Source of the DNA: Pteria penguin | Taxonomy: Eukaryota; Mollusca; Bivalvia; Pterioida; Pteriidae | DNA: 64,000 bases | Assembly: GCA_035048485.1 (NCBI GenBank) | Contig: CM068583.1 | Location: 44,801,790 to 44,865,789 of the forward strand | Direction of reading: 5' to 3' | Shown here: positions 27,201 through 34,600 of the stretch, in pieces | Layout: each line of letters begins with the position of its first letter | Numbering within the stretch: the first letter of the stretch is position 1 | Position numbers and translations under genes: made by a program | Notes under the pieces: model-generated | The model's input: the letters and a program-made list of their open reading frames with translations, nothing else | What the model was told of the DNA's origin: nothing | Database searches by the model: none

Positions 27201-28588
27201 GATAGACAGTTTTCAGATATGTATGCCAGTACACTGTCAATAAATATACTATTATATGAGACGAAAGTCACGAATTTCGTTGCGAATCCATACAAACTCC
27301 ATACATATTACATGTACATGTACTTCATTTAACAGATATTCTAAGAACATTGAATTGACACATTTTCAATCAACTTAAACCAACTTTTAAACACTACAAG
27401 TATTAGCTTATTACTTCCTGTGCAGATAGACCTCAGTTGGCAACATGCTATACAATTGGTCAACCTGGGATGGAAGATGACAGTCATTTGTTGTCCTCTC
27501 TCTGACTCAACACAAGAAAACCAAACTCAAGTCACAAGATGTTGGAAGTTGCTTTGTATGAATGCATGATTTAGGCAGAGCCTTCTGTGCAATCCACCTT
27601 GCAGACATTGTCACTTCATTATCAATGAAACAATTTTGGTGTGACATAAAATAAACAAGAAGCCAACATGGGCTTCAGGGTTTCGATAGACCAAAGAAAT
27701 CATGAATCCAATTAGAGTCTTGGGACTCATCTTTATCTTCAAAAGTATTTTGGTGAGTTCGGGACTCATCTAGATGAATTAATGAGAACACTGGGCTTAG
27801 ATTGCTCATTTGAGCAGAATTTGCTCACTCATAAACAACTGACAGCTTAAAGAATTCTGGAGATACATATATCTTCTTGCTTATTGTGTTTTTGACAACT
27901 GGCTGTATACTTGCCTCTCTACATTGAAAAAATAAAGACTGTTGAGCTGAAAATTTGAGATTATAGACATGACACGCATCATGCTCTTATACATCAACTT
28001 GAAAAGGATGACACCAGAAATATGACTCTATGACCTTTCGTCGAAATTCCGGGACACAATTTGTTGATTGCTCAGTTAAGAATGGATAGAGTATGCCATT
28101 AGGAACATGTTCTATTTAGTATTTGTTTTGCTTTTCTTTATGTACATGCATGCACTGAAAGCAAACCATTCTGACTTGTTTATAAAACAAGGTTTTGCAT
28201 ATGTGCACAAAGCGCAGATGGAAAAACATGCTGTATAAACCTACCTCTAACCTAATAGACAAACAGGCTGATTCCCATACATCATCCCCTTTCCCTCCCG
28301 TGGTGTATAAACATAATTTTAATAGGATCAATAGAAACTTCTTGAATGCCATTATTCAATGATACAGATACATAATGCCAGATACACACAAAATTTCAAT
28401 AACTGCTTACCTACATCATGTATCTTAGGTATAAAAAAAAAAATAGTCCTTTGTGTGATCATTGAAAGTCTTATGATTTGACTGACCTCATTTTGCTGCT
28501 GCTGTTCCTCCTTCTCATGCTCTTTTTCCTCTTTATCTTGGAGGTTTTGGAGTTCTTGTCCATCGAAATTTAAACTGATGCCACTCAT
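75..28588 (-). CDS. CEP152: CEP152/Asterless-like centrosomal scaffold, 21 coding exons, 3' end outside window
   Basis: Joining 21 exons with consistent GT-AG sites and phases gives 1,261 codons without a stop. Human CEP152 is about 1,650-1,710 residues, so roughly the last quarter is missing beyond position 1. Order seen: acidic N-terminus (residues 1-75), Ser/Gln-rich linker, His-rich region (about 173-273), basic patch GGKRRR (about 388), then nearly continuous coiled coil from about 402. Similarity recalled from human CEP152 includes LQVLYKARGRKIDDL, INKLTRSLEDSQKQC, QMVKDFDADKREALDR and a VCSDKDTLEESLR block, all in the human order. The family forms the ring around the proximal centriole and recruits PLK4 and CPAP for centriole duplication. 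The start is the first ATG of exon 1, with an in-frame stop just upstream. Identity is firm; the exact N-terminus is less certain because a 5' non-coding exon is possible. Confidence 0.93.
380..1432 (+). repeat. AGGTCA-rich interspersed repeat, interrupted by SINE A copy 1
   Basis: Repeated phrases such as CCAAGGTCAAGGTTAC, AATGAAAGCTCTTGTCAT and TTCAAAAGATATAGCC, ending at GATTCGGGGGCATAAAAA. The start (AACACGAATACCCC) and the end form a short inverted pair. The same phrase set recurs at more than ten other places in the window. Confidence 0.7.
1013..1212 (-). mobile_element. tRNA-derived SINE, family A, copy 1 (truncated)
   Basis: On the minus strand the tRNA-like head has an A box (TGGCCTAGTGG) and a B box (GGTTCGACTCC), followed by the family body. 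It lacks the far 3' end seen in other copies and sits inside an AGGTCA-type repeat, so it inserted later. Confidence 0.75.
1560..1670 (-). CDS. CEP152: CEP152 coding exon 20
   Basis: 111 bases, residues 1164-1200. EKWNAEKDAEIKQKLEEAQ then SEWEKNLELQLLEG. Acceptor CTTAG, donor GAG|gtatgt, phase 0 on both sides. Confidence 0.86.
1868..2365 (+). repeat. AGGTCA-rich interspersed repeat
   Basis: Two rough internal units: GGTCAAGGTCACAAGGTG, then an AATGAAAGGTCTTGGCACAAG phrase, and CATGTGAAATATTAAAG, repeated again from about 2130. In CEP152 intron 19. Confidence 0.65.
2768..2921 (-). CDS. CEP152: CEP152 coding exon 19
   Basis: 154 bases, residues 1112-1163. MDQDIEAAVQKERVKWQQK followed by EKEKKEWEELKEIEIL, again with Trp-spaced charged helices. 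Acceptor TTTCAG, donor AAA|gtaaga, phase 0 exit. Confidence 0.86.
3050..3290 (+). repeat. AGGTCA-type repeat, diverged
   Basis: Diverged single unit with TTAAAGATCGAAATCAAG, TGTTACAAGGAATACACTTG and the end phrase GATTCCGGGGACACAAAAA. In CEP152 intron 19. Confidence 0.5.
3295..5770. other. CEP152 intron 18 remainder, no gene
   Basis: Outside the fold-back element only AT-rich intron sequence is seen, with a small perfect palindrome GGAATTGCTACGCAATTCC at about 4113-4131. The pyrimidine-rich stretch near 5710-5750 lies just past exon 18. Confidence 0.5.
4963..5350. mobile_element. Fold-back (MITE-like) element with 10-bp target duplication
   Basis: Imperfect palindrome: CTGATTAAAACCATATCTTT at 4973 matches the reverse complement of AAAGATATGGTTTTAATCAG ending at 5336, and pairing continues toward the middle near 5155. 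The flanks are the direct repeat TATCCTTATG at 4963-4972 and 5341-5350. No coding capacity. It lies in CEP152 intron 18. Confidence 0.75.
5781..5985 (-). CDS. CEP152: CEP152 coding exon 18
   Basis: 205 bases, residues 1044-1112. Series of helices with regularly spaced Trp (KDWFKQRQ; KETWQKQ; KVIWDKTK), the same pattern as human RSEWNKEKQEEI and REWTMQEAKR. Acceptor TATAG, donor CCAG|gttagc. Confidence 0.87.
6365..6512 (-). CDS. CEP152: CEP152 coding exon 17
   Basis: 148 bases, residues 995-1044. Contains KVEWFEEQRASKQAAVDNA and a tryptophan-spaced helix (ESEWKSKLEIAL) like human AKEKWKSELENM. Acceptor TTTAG, donor GAAG|gtgagt. It is separated from exon 16 by a 4.6-kb intron. Confidence 0.87.
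6629..6765. repeat. 21-bp tandem repeat, about 6 copies
   Basis: Unit close to TGTATGATTTATTTTGGTATA. Because 21 is a multiple of 3 it leaves open frames on both strands, which are not genes. CEP152 intron 16. Confidence 0.85.
8270..8910. repeat. Diverged AGGTCA/TGACCTT-rich repeat block
   Basis: Phrases TTGACCTTTGACCCTGAAG, CTGTCATAAGCACTATATG and ATTAAGTTTGATGGTACTA recur two or three times. It ends with GACAGATGCACAGATGAAC. Likely part of the same broad repeat class. Confidence 0.5.
9000..9172 (+). mobile_element. tRNA-derived SINE, family B, copy 1
   Basis: tRNA-like head with A box TGGTGTAGTGG and B box GGGTTCGATTTC, then a conserved core (CCTCCTGCTTCCATGTCGCG) and a CCAA repeat tail. 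The core resembles the conserved central domains of bivalve SINEs; I cannot assign the named family. CEP152 intron 16. Confidence 0.8.
9814..9964 (+). mobile_element. tRNA-derived SINE, family B, copy 2 (shortened)
   Basis: Same head (GGTGTAGTGG) and core as the copy at 9000. It lacks the ATATAAATGAAATATTG stretch after the core, so there is an internal deletion, and the B box is decayed (AGGTTCCATTACC). Tail AACACCAATCAACCAACC. Confidence 0.75.
10625..10975. repeat. 81-bp tandem repeat, 4 copies
   Basis: CAGTTAACATTAATC-type phrases start at 10678, 10759, 10840 and 10921, exactly 81 bp apart each time. The rest of the unit (AAAAGCTCAGTGGTGACTAG; GTCCTGACATCCATTC) is also kept. In CEP152 intron 16. 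Confidence 0.88.
11087..11236 (-). CDS. CEP152: CEP152 coding exon 16
   Basis: 150 bases, residues 945-994, beginning LRDSYEKEKTEEVEKL. Very Lys/Glu-rich single-helix or coiled-coil sequence with REEVKKEMEEENKKLL. The human counterpart is the ISKKEMAIMIEEQK region; similarity is weak but position fits. Acceptor CATAG, donor AAG|gtaggt. Confidence 0.85.
11505..12185. repeat. Inverted-repeat-ended element in CEP152 intron 15
   Basis: TACCGGTCATAACTGA then TTAAAGTTGTATACCCTAC on the left are mirrored by GGGTATACAGCTTTAA and ATTACCGGTA-type sequence on the right (about 12105-12180). The middle is non-coding and AT-rich. Confidence 0.5.
12737..12872 (-). CDS. CEP152: CEP152 coding exon 15
   Basis: 136 bases, residues 899-944. 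KEVDKVKELYVKVCSDKDT matches human KEVTAVQECYLEVCREKDN, continuing into LEESLRSQL. Acceptor TTTAG, donor ACAG|gtaggt. Confidence 0.93.
13079..13198 (-). CDS. CEP152: CEP152 coding exon 14
   Basis: 120 bases, residues 859-899. RACESVHETSKEHMKQHLM corresponds to human RCERTYQQHHEAMKTQI. The acceptor AG is taken within GTCAGAG because only this choice keeps frame. Donor CTCAG|gtaata. Confidence 0.85.
13448..13578 (-). CDS. CEP152: CEP152 coding exon 13
   Basis: 131 bases, residues 816-859. ELNQQISQMVKDFDADKRE aligns with human DLCNQMRQMVQDFDHDKQE, a diagnostic block. Acceptor TTTTAG, donor GATAG|gtacag. Confidence 0.93.
13792..13917 (-). CDS. CEP152: CEP152 coding exon 12
   Basis: 126 bases, residues 774-815, charged coiled coil (LQEWEELVRSEDKVSAVEA; KDINNLKREKKVLQEDNE). 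The C-terminal half matches human LLKNEIQVLQQQNQE in heptad pattern. Acceptor TTTCAG, donor GAG|gtacct. Confidence 0.87.
14069..14279 (-). CDS. CEP152: CEP152 coding exon 11
   Basis: 211 bases, residues 703-773. LKVELERCLLSNKEKRIQV is followed by AKLQDDLRNVKKEL. This is the equivalent of human LKAEVQRLLGSNSMKRHLV and SQLQNDLKDCHKKI. Acceptor CTTAG, donor CAAG|gtaaga. Confidence 0.92.
14498..14667 (-). CDS. CEP152: CEP152 coding exon 10
   Basis: 170 bases, residues 647-703. VKDLKEQLNMFEAASSLGV corresponds to human LTELKDEISLYESAAKLGI, and ALGIKK to human DLGIKK. Between them lies an acidic variable loop. Acceptor GACAG, donor GCAT|gtaagt splits a Met codon. Confidence 0.91.
14935..15026 (-). 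CDS. CEP152: CEP152 coding exon 9
   Basis: 92 bases, residues 616-646. HEVSQLKIQLQQSLASKR aligns with human QEVAQLQFQLQQAQKAH. Acceptor TACAG, donor CAG|gtatac, phase 0 exit. Confidence 0.9.
15305..15452 (-). CDS. CEP152: CEP152 coding exon 8
   Basis: 148 bases, residues 567-615. Contains INKLTRSLEDSQKQCRTLL, nearly identical to the human block INKLTRSLEESQKQCAHLL and the strongest match in the gene. Acceptor CTCAG, donor CTT|gtaagt. Confidence 0.94.
15770..16030 (+). repeat. Short complete AGGTCA-type element
   Basis: Begins AACAAGAGGTGTTAGT with ATGCCCCCCAGTGGCAAC and ends ACAAGGGCATAAAAATATG. It is the most compact copy, about 250 bp, suggesting the family is a non-autonomous DNA-type element. 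CEP152 intron 7. Confidence 0.6.
16091..16291 (-). CDS. CEP152: CEP152 coding exon 7
   Basis: 201 bases, residues 500-566. The segment SLTRARHEHERVVAGIQQK matches human SLQRAREQHESIVMGLTKK, followed by a long EKEVKVLKEKIEEL coiled coil. Acceptor TTGCAG, donor ATT|gtgagt, phase 0 on both sides. Confidence 0.92.
16545..16684 (-). CDS. CEP152: CEP152 coding exon 6
   Basis: 140 bases, residues 453-499, heptad-rich: NLQQCQDLLGECKTENAQL, then KGKLQAIEAQCEALQ. This corresponds to the human segment with alternating ETQIQALK-type heptads. Acceptor GAAG, donor GAAGAG|gtaaga, exits in phase 0. Confidence 0.88.
17193..17348 (-). CDS. CEP152: CEP152 coding exon 5, start of coiled coil
   Basis: 156 bases, residues 401-452. 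QMAQLQVLYKARGRKIDDL aligns with human IIQLQVLNKAKERQLENL, and ELRILKHQLSLAK with IRYLNHQLVIIK. This is one of the best-conserved blocks and fixes the gene identity. Acceptor ATCAG, donor AAAG|gtaatt. Confidence 0.93.
17480..18250 (-). CDS. CEP152: CEP152 coding exon 4, histidine-rich low-complexity exon
   Basis: 771 bases, residues 144-400, the longest exon. It contains runs of His with Tyr, Asn, Gln and Gly (HSHHHHLHHH; PHHHHHGYY) over about residues 173-273, then Ser/His/Gln-rich sequence, an acidic run (SGEEEEEV) and a basic patch (KRRR). The coiled-coil region starts after this exon. The His tract is much larger than anything I recall in vertebrate CEP152. Acceptor TTTTTAG, donor GATG|gtaagc. 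Confidence 0.9.
18830..18965 (-). repeat. Fragment of a GGCACCTG-type interspersed repeat
   Basis: On the minus strand: TATGTGACGGGTGTTGCTAG, then GGGCACCTGATCTCACTCC and CAGGGG. Related fragments occur at 35700-35800 and 46145-46285 on the plus strand. Confidence 0.5.
19457..19662 (-). CDS. CEP152: CEP152 coding exon 3
   Basis: 206 bases, residues 75-143. Acidic start (EAIAEEDDDG), then a Ser/Gln/Arg-rich linker with a repeated SQE motif (RQSQESLRASQEIRTSQEG). The SQE pattern could be phosphorylated by ATM/ATR-type kinases; that is only a motif observation. Acceptor TTTTCAG, donor GGAG|gtatgg. Confidence 0.88.
19765..19886 (-). CDS. CEP152: CEP152 coding exon 2 (acidic PLK4-binding-type segment)
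   Basis: 122 bases, residues 35-75. It begins LRALLTNAFDDLMDDEDDF, which lines up with the human LLTDLPHDMLDDDL acidic segment. In human CEP152 the acidic N-terminus is the part that binds the cryptic polo box of PLK4; that role here is inferred. Acceptor TTAG, donor AAAG|gttagt, exit phase 2. Confidence 0.88.
19930..20872 (+). mobile_element. Non-autonomous element with TACGCCCGTC ends and a duplicated core
   Basis: TACGCCCGTC at about 19962 is matched by GACGGGCGTA at about 20857. The interior has two diverged copies, about 337 bp apart, of a core with TCAATCGTAACAAA, CTCGAACTGGTACTGA and AAGGGCCATAAA. No coding capacity. CEP152 intron 1 border region, between exons 1 and 2. Confidence 0.6.
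20880..21625 (+). repeat. Multi-unit AGGTCA-type repeat
   Basis: At least four internal units, each with ATCAAATGAAAGCT, ATGTGAAGTATCAAAGC and TTCAAAAGATA phrases. Contains TCAAGGTCAAGGTCA at 21267-21281. Confidence 0.65.
22800..23790 (+). repeat. AGGTCA-type repeat block (several copies)
   Basis: Copies at about 22800-23160 and 23400-23790, with TGGTACCAGCAGAAAGGTC, AAATATGAAAGCCCTAC and a final AACAGACGGACAGACAG. Between them is a short two-copy motif, CTTCGTTTCCCAGAGTATA-like, at about 23270 and 23300. Confidence 0.55.
23945..24166 (-). CDS. Orphan open exon in CEP152 intron 1, possible alternative first exon
   Basis: An ATG at 24166 opens 74 codons (MSYVNKMFCLSEMNRIQ to DIRDILKLLLR) that end exactly at a consensus donor, CGG|gtgagt, in phase 0. 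An in-frame TAA lies 12 bases upstream of the ATG. The sequence is not repeat-like and has balanced composition, including Cys, Trp and His. I do not recognise the family. Exon 2 of CEP152 also starts in phase 0, so splicing 24166-23945 onto 19886 would give an alternative N-terminus. It could equally be an unrelated nested gene or chance. Confidence 0.35.
25040..25225 (-). mobile_element. tRNA-derived SINE, family B, copy 3 (diverged)
   Basis: Reverse-oriented and diverged copy: plus strand TTTTGTGTCGCTTTCAAC, then ATATCGCGACATGGAAACAGG and a decayed tRNA head ending near 25220. In CEP152 intron 1. Confidence 0.65.
25430..28480. other. CEP152 intron 1, exon-1-proximal part, no gene
   Basis: Apart from SINE A copy 2 I see no exon. 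A GTTGCCATGGTTAG sequence near 26422 resembles an RFX X-box half-palindrome. Confidence 0.45.
26140..26402 (-). mobile_element. tRNA-derived SINE, family A, copy 2
   Basis: Same body as the copies at 1013, 40866 and 42396, starting at a GATT repeat tail (TTGATTGATTGATT) and running to a decayed tRNA head on the right. The B box is altered (GGACTCGAACCCCG on the plus strand). It lies in CEP152 intron 1. Confidence 0.75.
28487..28588 (-). CDS. CEP152: CEP152 coding exon 1
   Basis: 102 bases, residues 1-34, beginning MSGISLNFDGQEL and ending in a Glu/Gln-rich run (EKEEQQQQNE). Human CEP152 also begins MS-LDFG followed by an acidic stretch. Donor GAG|gtcagt, phase 0. A TAA lies in frame about 18 bases upstream of the ATG. 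Just before the ATG there is an AACAG that could be a splice acceptor from a 5' UTR exon. Confidence 0.8.
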
Positions 28589-28599
28589 GATGGCTGGTC

Positions 28600-31500
28600 T
28601 CTGTTATTATAACAACAGGACACTTTGGTACTCAACTGCATGCTACATCATGCTATTCTACAAAACAAGATTTTATGTTTTCAAAACCATCATTTCAAAT
28701 CATAACCCCAAAAAATACATGCCTGAATCATAGCCATACATATTTTACTGTTATATGTGTTAATGTTATGAGATTTAATATGATGCAATCTAACCTGTTT
28801 TAAGCAACCATCAAAAGGTGGAAATTGGTCATTAAAGCAAGTGGCCATTTAATACAGGTCAACTGTGTATTAACTAACTAAGACAGGAGACTGCTTAATA
28901 CAGGTGGTCGTTAAGGCAAGTTTGACTGAACTAAATCTAATTGCAGAGAAAATAGAGATCTGAAGAAAATAAAAGAAAAAAGTTAGTAACAAAAACTTTT
29001 ATGGTACTACTGAAAACAGGATAATAAAACAAGAGAAACTGAAAAAATAATTGTGATATTTTTGTTTTTGCCAACTGAGAAAGTTTCCAATGACATATGA
29101 TACCTGATGTATAACAAAAACTTCCAAAAGCCTACAATCAGACACATATATCAAAGTCAGACTTCCTTACCCATGCCCATACATGTAACAAAATAACAAA
29201 ATTGAAAGTTCATCATGATTTTTAATAGAGTATGAACAAGGTTAAACATTTTTTCACAAACAGTAATTACTGTTACTCTACAAACCAGACATGAGACAAC
29301 GAAAGCTTCAGGACTTCTAAAAAACATCTTTTGTGATTTGATAGCTGTAAACACATCTGCCTATCCATGTTATCTATTTTACTACAGTGCATGTACCAAT
29401 ATTAATCAATGTGTTTTTGACAGTGTTGTTTTTCCTATTTCTACAGCAACATACACATATTTTACAGTGACAGTCAGCCTGGTTATGTACAACAGTAATA
29501 TAAATTCTGTGAGATCTTGACTTGAGGGCTTTAGATTATCTGGTCAGTAAACAGGTCAGATTCTTGCTATGACAGCACCCTTCAGTATATTTAGAATATA
29601 CATACTATTGTGTCTCAAAAGAGATTGGTTCCCTATGCTCAATACTAAGAGCGGCTTATAATGCATTTAAACTTTGAACAATGTCTTATTGAATGAATAT
29701 GTGAACTATATGTGCTAAACTGGCCTTTAAATTGAATAGATTTTGGAATGAAAACAATGTGAGGAGTGTTTACTGAAGCATATCAGGTACTTGTTAAGTG
29801 TTCTATAGACTGTCACACAGCACTGTGTAGATGTTGTACCATATACATGTATAATAGTCCAACACTGCAAAGAGTATAGTGTGAAAAAACTGGTAATATC
29901 AAACAAACTATAACTATCTCATTCTATGTTTATGCATTTTCTTCAAAAACCACATTTTCATTTTCAGTCACTCAAAATTTGACTTTCATTTCACATTATA
30001 TTTGTGATGGAACAGCAATAATATAACATTTTTATCTTGTACAGATGTTTCAAATACATGTATATTACTTAAGTTCATTTGCTACAACATTTACCTCATC
30101 AATATTACAAAACATATGATTATATGGATTATTAGCCTGAGGTCCATAAGGAGTGCATTAAATCATGATATTTAAAGATTTATACAGTGGGTCATGTAAT
30201 TGCAATTTACACTCCTAAAATATGCAAACTGTGTGTTATAAAGTTCAGTGACAGTACCAGTTAGTATCAACACTAAAGTGTATGAAAATACATAACTCCT
30301 ATCCCTAATCAACCTCAGCTGAGCACTCCTCAATAAGTAATATGTGTGTTCCAGAGTTCAATTACCATAGAATGGTTCAAATTGGTATCAGTCCAAAATT
30401 GAAAGATAATGTCTCACTCCTCAAAAAAAATTTATAAAAAATCACTAGATACATGTACTATGCTTTCCTATGATCTTGATCTTTCATTCTTTGGTTACTT
30501 TGCCATGATGTCATTTACACTATTTCATCTTCTTCACATAGCTCTTGGTGCTTCCATTTCAATTTTTTCATGTACTGGTAAGCAGGAGATACTCCTCTAT
30601 CCTGAGCACCTGATCTCATCATCTGATGATCATTTGTTTATCCTCATTTCAACTTAGAGTTTCATCATTTAGTATTACCATTTGACTAGCAGCGATGTTA
30701 CATGTAATTCACATACATATGCACACATTGTTCAAGTTTGCTGCCTACATGTATATTACATGTATACAGGATTGTTTCTGCTATTTAATTGAATTTTATT
30801 AATGCTTGAAATTAGGATGCATTATTGGTAAATGGTAATTTTTTCTTTATACATATATAGTTTTATTACATATATACATGTACAAGTCTAAATAAATAAG
30901 TAGAATAAAAGAACCCCTGCTGTGGGTAAGTGGTACATGAATCAAATTCATACATACATGTAGAAGGTTGATATTTAAACTAACTTCAGATCTAAGAGCT
31001 AAAAGATGCTTGACTATCATGTGGGTAGTATTATTAGTAAAGTCAGTATAGTTAACCTATATCCATGTCATAGACTTGGAACCTCTATAAGTGTGTTCAG
31101 CAGTAGTTCAGACAAAAGAAGGATGGATATAGCCTCTACAGTATTCAGTACTGACAACTTAAACAAATATGAAAATGTAAATATTTCACCAACATAATAT
31201 AAATCATTAAATGGCAGTATAAGCTACATAGTGCATTGTATAGTGTGCATCATTACATGTAGATTTGTACATGTACAGTATAGTAAAACATATAAATCAA
31301 TGTCAACATGTCCCTGACTAAATTATAATGCACACAGACAAACAATCATGAATCGACATCAATGCCTCATTAGGCTAGTTGTTTAATAGAAGTTGAAGGT
31401 CACACTTTAGTTGGAAAGTAACACTTTGCTGAAATACACGTGGCTAAATAATCTACATGTATATGACCCAAAATTACCAAATATGTAAACACTGCAGTCC

Positions 31501-33890
31501 ATGTGTTTTGTCATTTTACACAAAACACAATGGGTCAAATCAAGATGTACCAGTTAATCTATAAATCACACAAAACACTAATTTTATTGTTACACTAAGG
31601 TGTTACATTTGTAAGTAGCACAGGTAAATTTAAACCTAAATCCTCACTGTGTTTTGTGTAATTTTTCCATTTTGTTTTGTTTATTTTCTCCCAAAACCTG
31701 GACTTAACAGCTGAGTTTAGGTTATCTGCTATTAATCATTTAATGTCAGGAGGGCAGTAAATACAAGGCAGTCAAGTCCTCAAACTCACTACATGTACTA
31801 ACAATCATGATCAAGCATCCAATATGGCTTGAACCTGAGACATACATATGATTACAAAAATACATGTACATCTTTCTTCCAGTTACAAACTTAACTTCCT
31901 ACCCATTCAGCAGTACAATACTAAATGGAGTATCTAAAAAACAAATTATTTTTAGTTACATGTATAATACTCCGTCACATTTTATAAATATCGGGTTTCA
32001 CCATTTTTTAAGTTGGCGTGATATCACTGTCTATATTGCTCTTTGTAGACACATGTACCTGCAGAGTCTGGTCAAGATGTTCAGGGTAAAGCTCAGGGTT
32101 TATCATAAGTCACAATACAAGTTTAAGCTCTTCTGAACTAATGGTACATGTACAGGGTGTTGCTCATAAAATGCAGTCAGAAAAAGGGTTGTGGATAACC
32201 ACTCACCATTGTGAGTAAAATTTGTTGTGGGTGATTACCCAGTAGATACTGAAATTCAGTCACCCACAAGGAAATGGCTTCTCTTCTCACTGGAGGCTGG
32301 AATATTTTTCTGTCTTCAACAGAAAGATGCACCAGTAACTGTCATTGGTTAACCGTTGTAGCACAGGTTAGCTGCTTACTAGTGGAGACAAGCGACTTTC
32401 TAACATTCCATATAGCTTTATCAACAAATCTGTTTGAAGCAACATTTAAGCTATTTTTCTGTCTTCTCAGAATAAAGAGTATTACTTCAGTAATTTGTAA
32501 ATTTATATGGTAGAGAAAATACAATATTTGCATATAAGACCCACACACAAGACATGCATGATTTTTCAAGTGTTTAAGTGATAGGAAGCAATGATTATAC
32601 TTTTGTCTTCACTGTAAGCATGTGGCCATTTACTAATGGGGTGACTCAAACCCAAAAAAGAACTGCTGACCACAATTACATGTTTGAAAATTACGTATTA
32701 TGCATCGTATGTTACTAAACTGAAATACAATTGTTACTGAGATTGAAAAGTAAGCAGTATCAACTGTTTTTATTCCTGGTATTTTTATCTTAAAATTTTC
32801 AACATATGGGACCGCTGGTCATATTGTGGGCCCATAAAGCTTTAAAAGTTAGGGGCCCACATGGCTCCTGATGGCCCCTGAAGTCCCAAATGTTAATCAC
32901 AAGTCTGGGAAATGTCTAAAGGCATAAAGCATGTACTCAAATTTAAACTGTCTGAATGACAAAATACATGTATTTTAATTATTTGCTTACTACCAAAACT
33001 TTTTTTGGAATATGCACTACTCTCTCTGATAAATCTGATGCTTCACTCTGAATGTTTTGAATGCCAATTACCAAATACCTGGATATGACTTCAAGAATTA
33101 GTATTTACACTACATGTACATTTATTTACCCTTGTCACACATTTTAATTAATACTCAAGATTATCCTTACATCTTTAATTGTTGGTTACTGTGAGTGTAA
33201 TGCAACCAATTCAAACCCCACGATTCAATGTTTTTATGAGGAAGGTAGGGAGATTTAAGCAAACCAACAACTTTTTAATGATGGTTTCGATATTGAGCTT
33301 ATCAGTTACTCAGTAAGAGCAGACAGATACATATATCATAATCTGTAAAAAAAAAAAAGCCCTGCAAAAACTTTAACCATGTATTCTACAAAAATTTCTG
33401 AATCAATACTTTGACAAAATGGGCACAAAACTGTGCGAAAAAAAAAAACAATCTATCGAAAATCTAAAGCTGCTTTTCACCATTCAGTATTTTAACAGAA
33501 TGGTGAAAAGTACCATCCCACTGGCAATCTCCGATAATTCTCTGGATGTCTGGTAATTGCTGAACCCGTACCATGCATTTTGTCATGTAGTATTTTTTTG
33601 CACTATTTACACAGAGATGCTGAAATCTTGAAAAAGATGCAGGTCATTCAGACCGGCATCCTCATCATTTTTGCAGGTCTGAATGAAAGTTTGCCAGTCT
33701 GAAGAATGTGAGAAGTTCAGAAAGTTAAAATTTCACAATATCTGTAAAATGAAAAAAATAATTTGTTTACTTTGAACTATTTTAATTCATTATGGTGTAC
33801 ATAGTTGACTTTAGTTACATTCCATTTCAATTTCATAGATAACTTCATTCAACAAACTCTCATTCTCAGTGTGTGAAACTGGGATTATTG
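28600..33890. other. Intergenic, no gene seen
   Basis: Short open frames here have no splice context or recognisable protein character. AT-rich, scattered microsatellite-like patches and the TACATGTA enrichment described separately. It may hold the CEP152 promoter and 5' UTR, which I cannot place. Confidence 0.5.
29840..33120. repeat. Intergenic stretch enriched in the palindrome TACATGTA
   Basis: Seventeen exact TACATGTA sites by hand count (for example 29844, 30055, 30746, 30757, 31254, 31268, 31957, 33111). Flanks differ, so this is not a simple tandem array. No supported gene in this stretch. Confidence 0.6.
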
Positions 33891-34129
33891 ATGGGATAGC
33901 CCAGGGGGCTATCCCAAATGAAATTCGAATAGCCCCATTAAAATTGGGATAGCCCAGATGTCATTTGTTAGGTATGATTGAACAAATAACATTACAAAAT
34001 TCAACAGTCAAATAAGGATTTAATTCTCATATTCCATTTCAAATTCAATTTCCATTTCTTGCAAGTTTTTACAATTTTCATTGTAACTCTGTTCATCATC
34101 TGTGCTGTCACTGTCACTTTAGCCTTATC

Positions 34130-34600
34130 ACATAACCATGTATAATCTTTAAAAAATTTTGCAATTGCATGTGCATTTCAAACACGCAATGACAATCTAG
34201 AGTAATTTGCTTCATTTAACTGTCGCAAGGCTTTAGCAGCCTCAGATTGTGCAACGTTTTTCAAGTTCAATTTTGCCTTAGACGCATCTGCATGCATAGA
34301 TGAAGTTTCATGCCTTTTAGTGGACACCAAACTAAAATTCGAACATCCAGTAAGCCAAACTTGGTTACCAGGATGTAAACAGCCCGATCGTTTACCCCAA
34401 AACTCTATAGATCTACATATAGTACAAGACATTTTTGTATTTTCAAATTTTAGCCAGTCACGTCCGATTTTCCAACACGATTTGAATTTACCCACTCTAA
34501 CCTCTTTTTCATACTTTTTTTTAATTTTCTATTTTTCTTCTTAAATTGTTGCTTTATGTTTCGGTTTCATAGAGGGCCTTGCTCCCTCAAAATATTTCAA
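34130..34600 (-). pseudogene. Broken TTF-type zinc-finger protein fragment (ZNF862/C17orf113-like)
   Basis: Read on the minus strand: a basic lead-in, then DWLKFENTKMSCTICRSIEF, a GC-x-NFSLVSTKRHETSSMH block, and KALRQLNEANYSRLSLRV. This is the order of the TTF/BED-like zinc finger (W, C-x2-C, C, H-x4/5-H) of proteins such as ZNF862, which derive from hAT-type transposase genes. A TGA stop sits right after RLSLRV, and readable sequence resumes beyond it (NAHAIAKFFKDYTWLC). A one-base frame change is needed upstream near 34535 to join the KPKHKAT start. I therefore call it a dead copy. Family placement is from memory of the motif. Confidence 0.6.
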
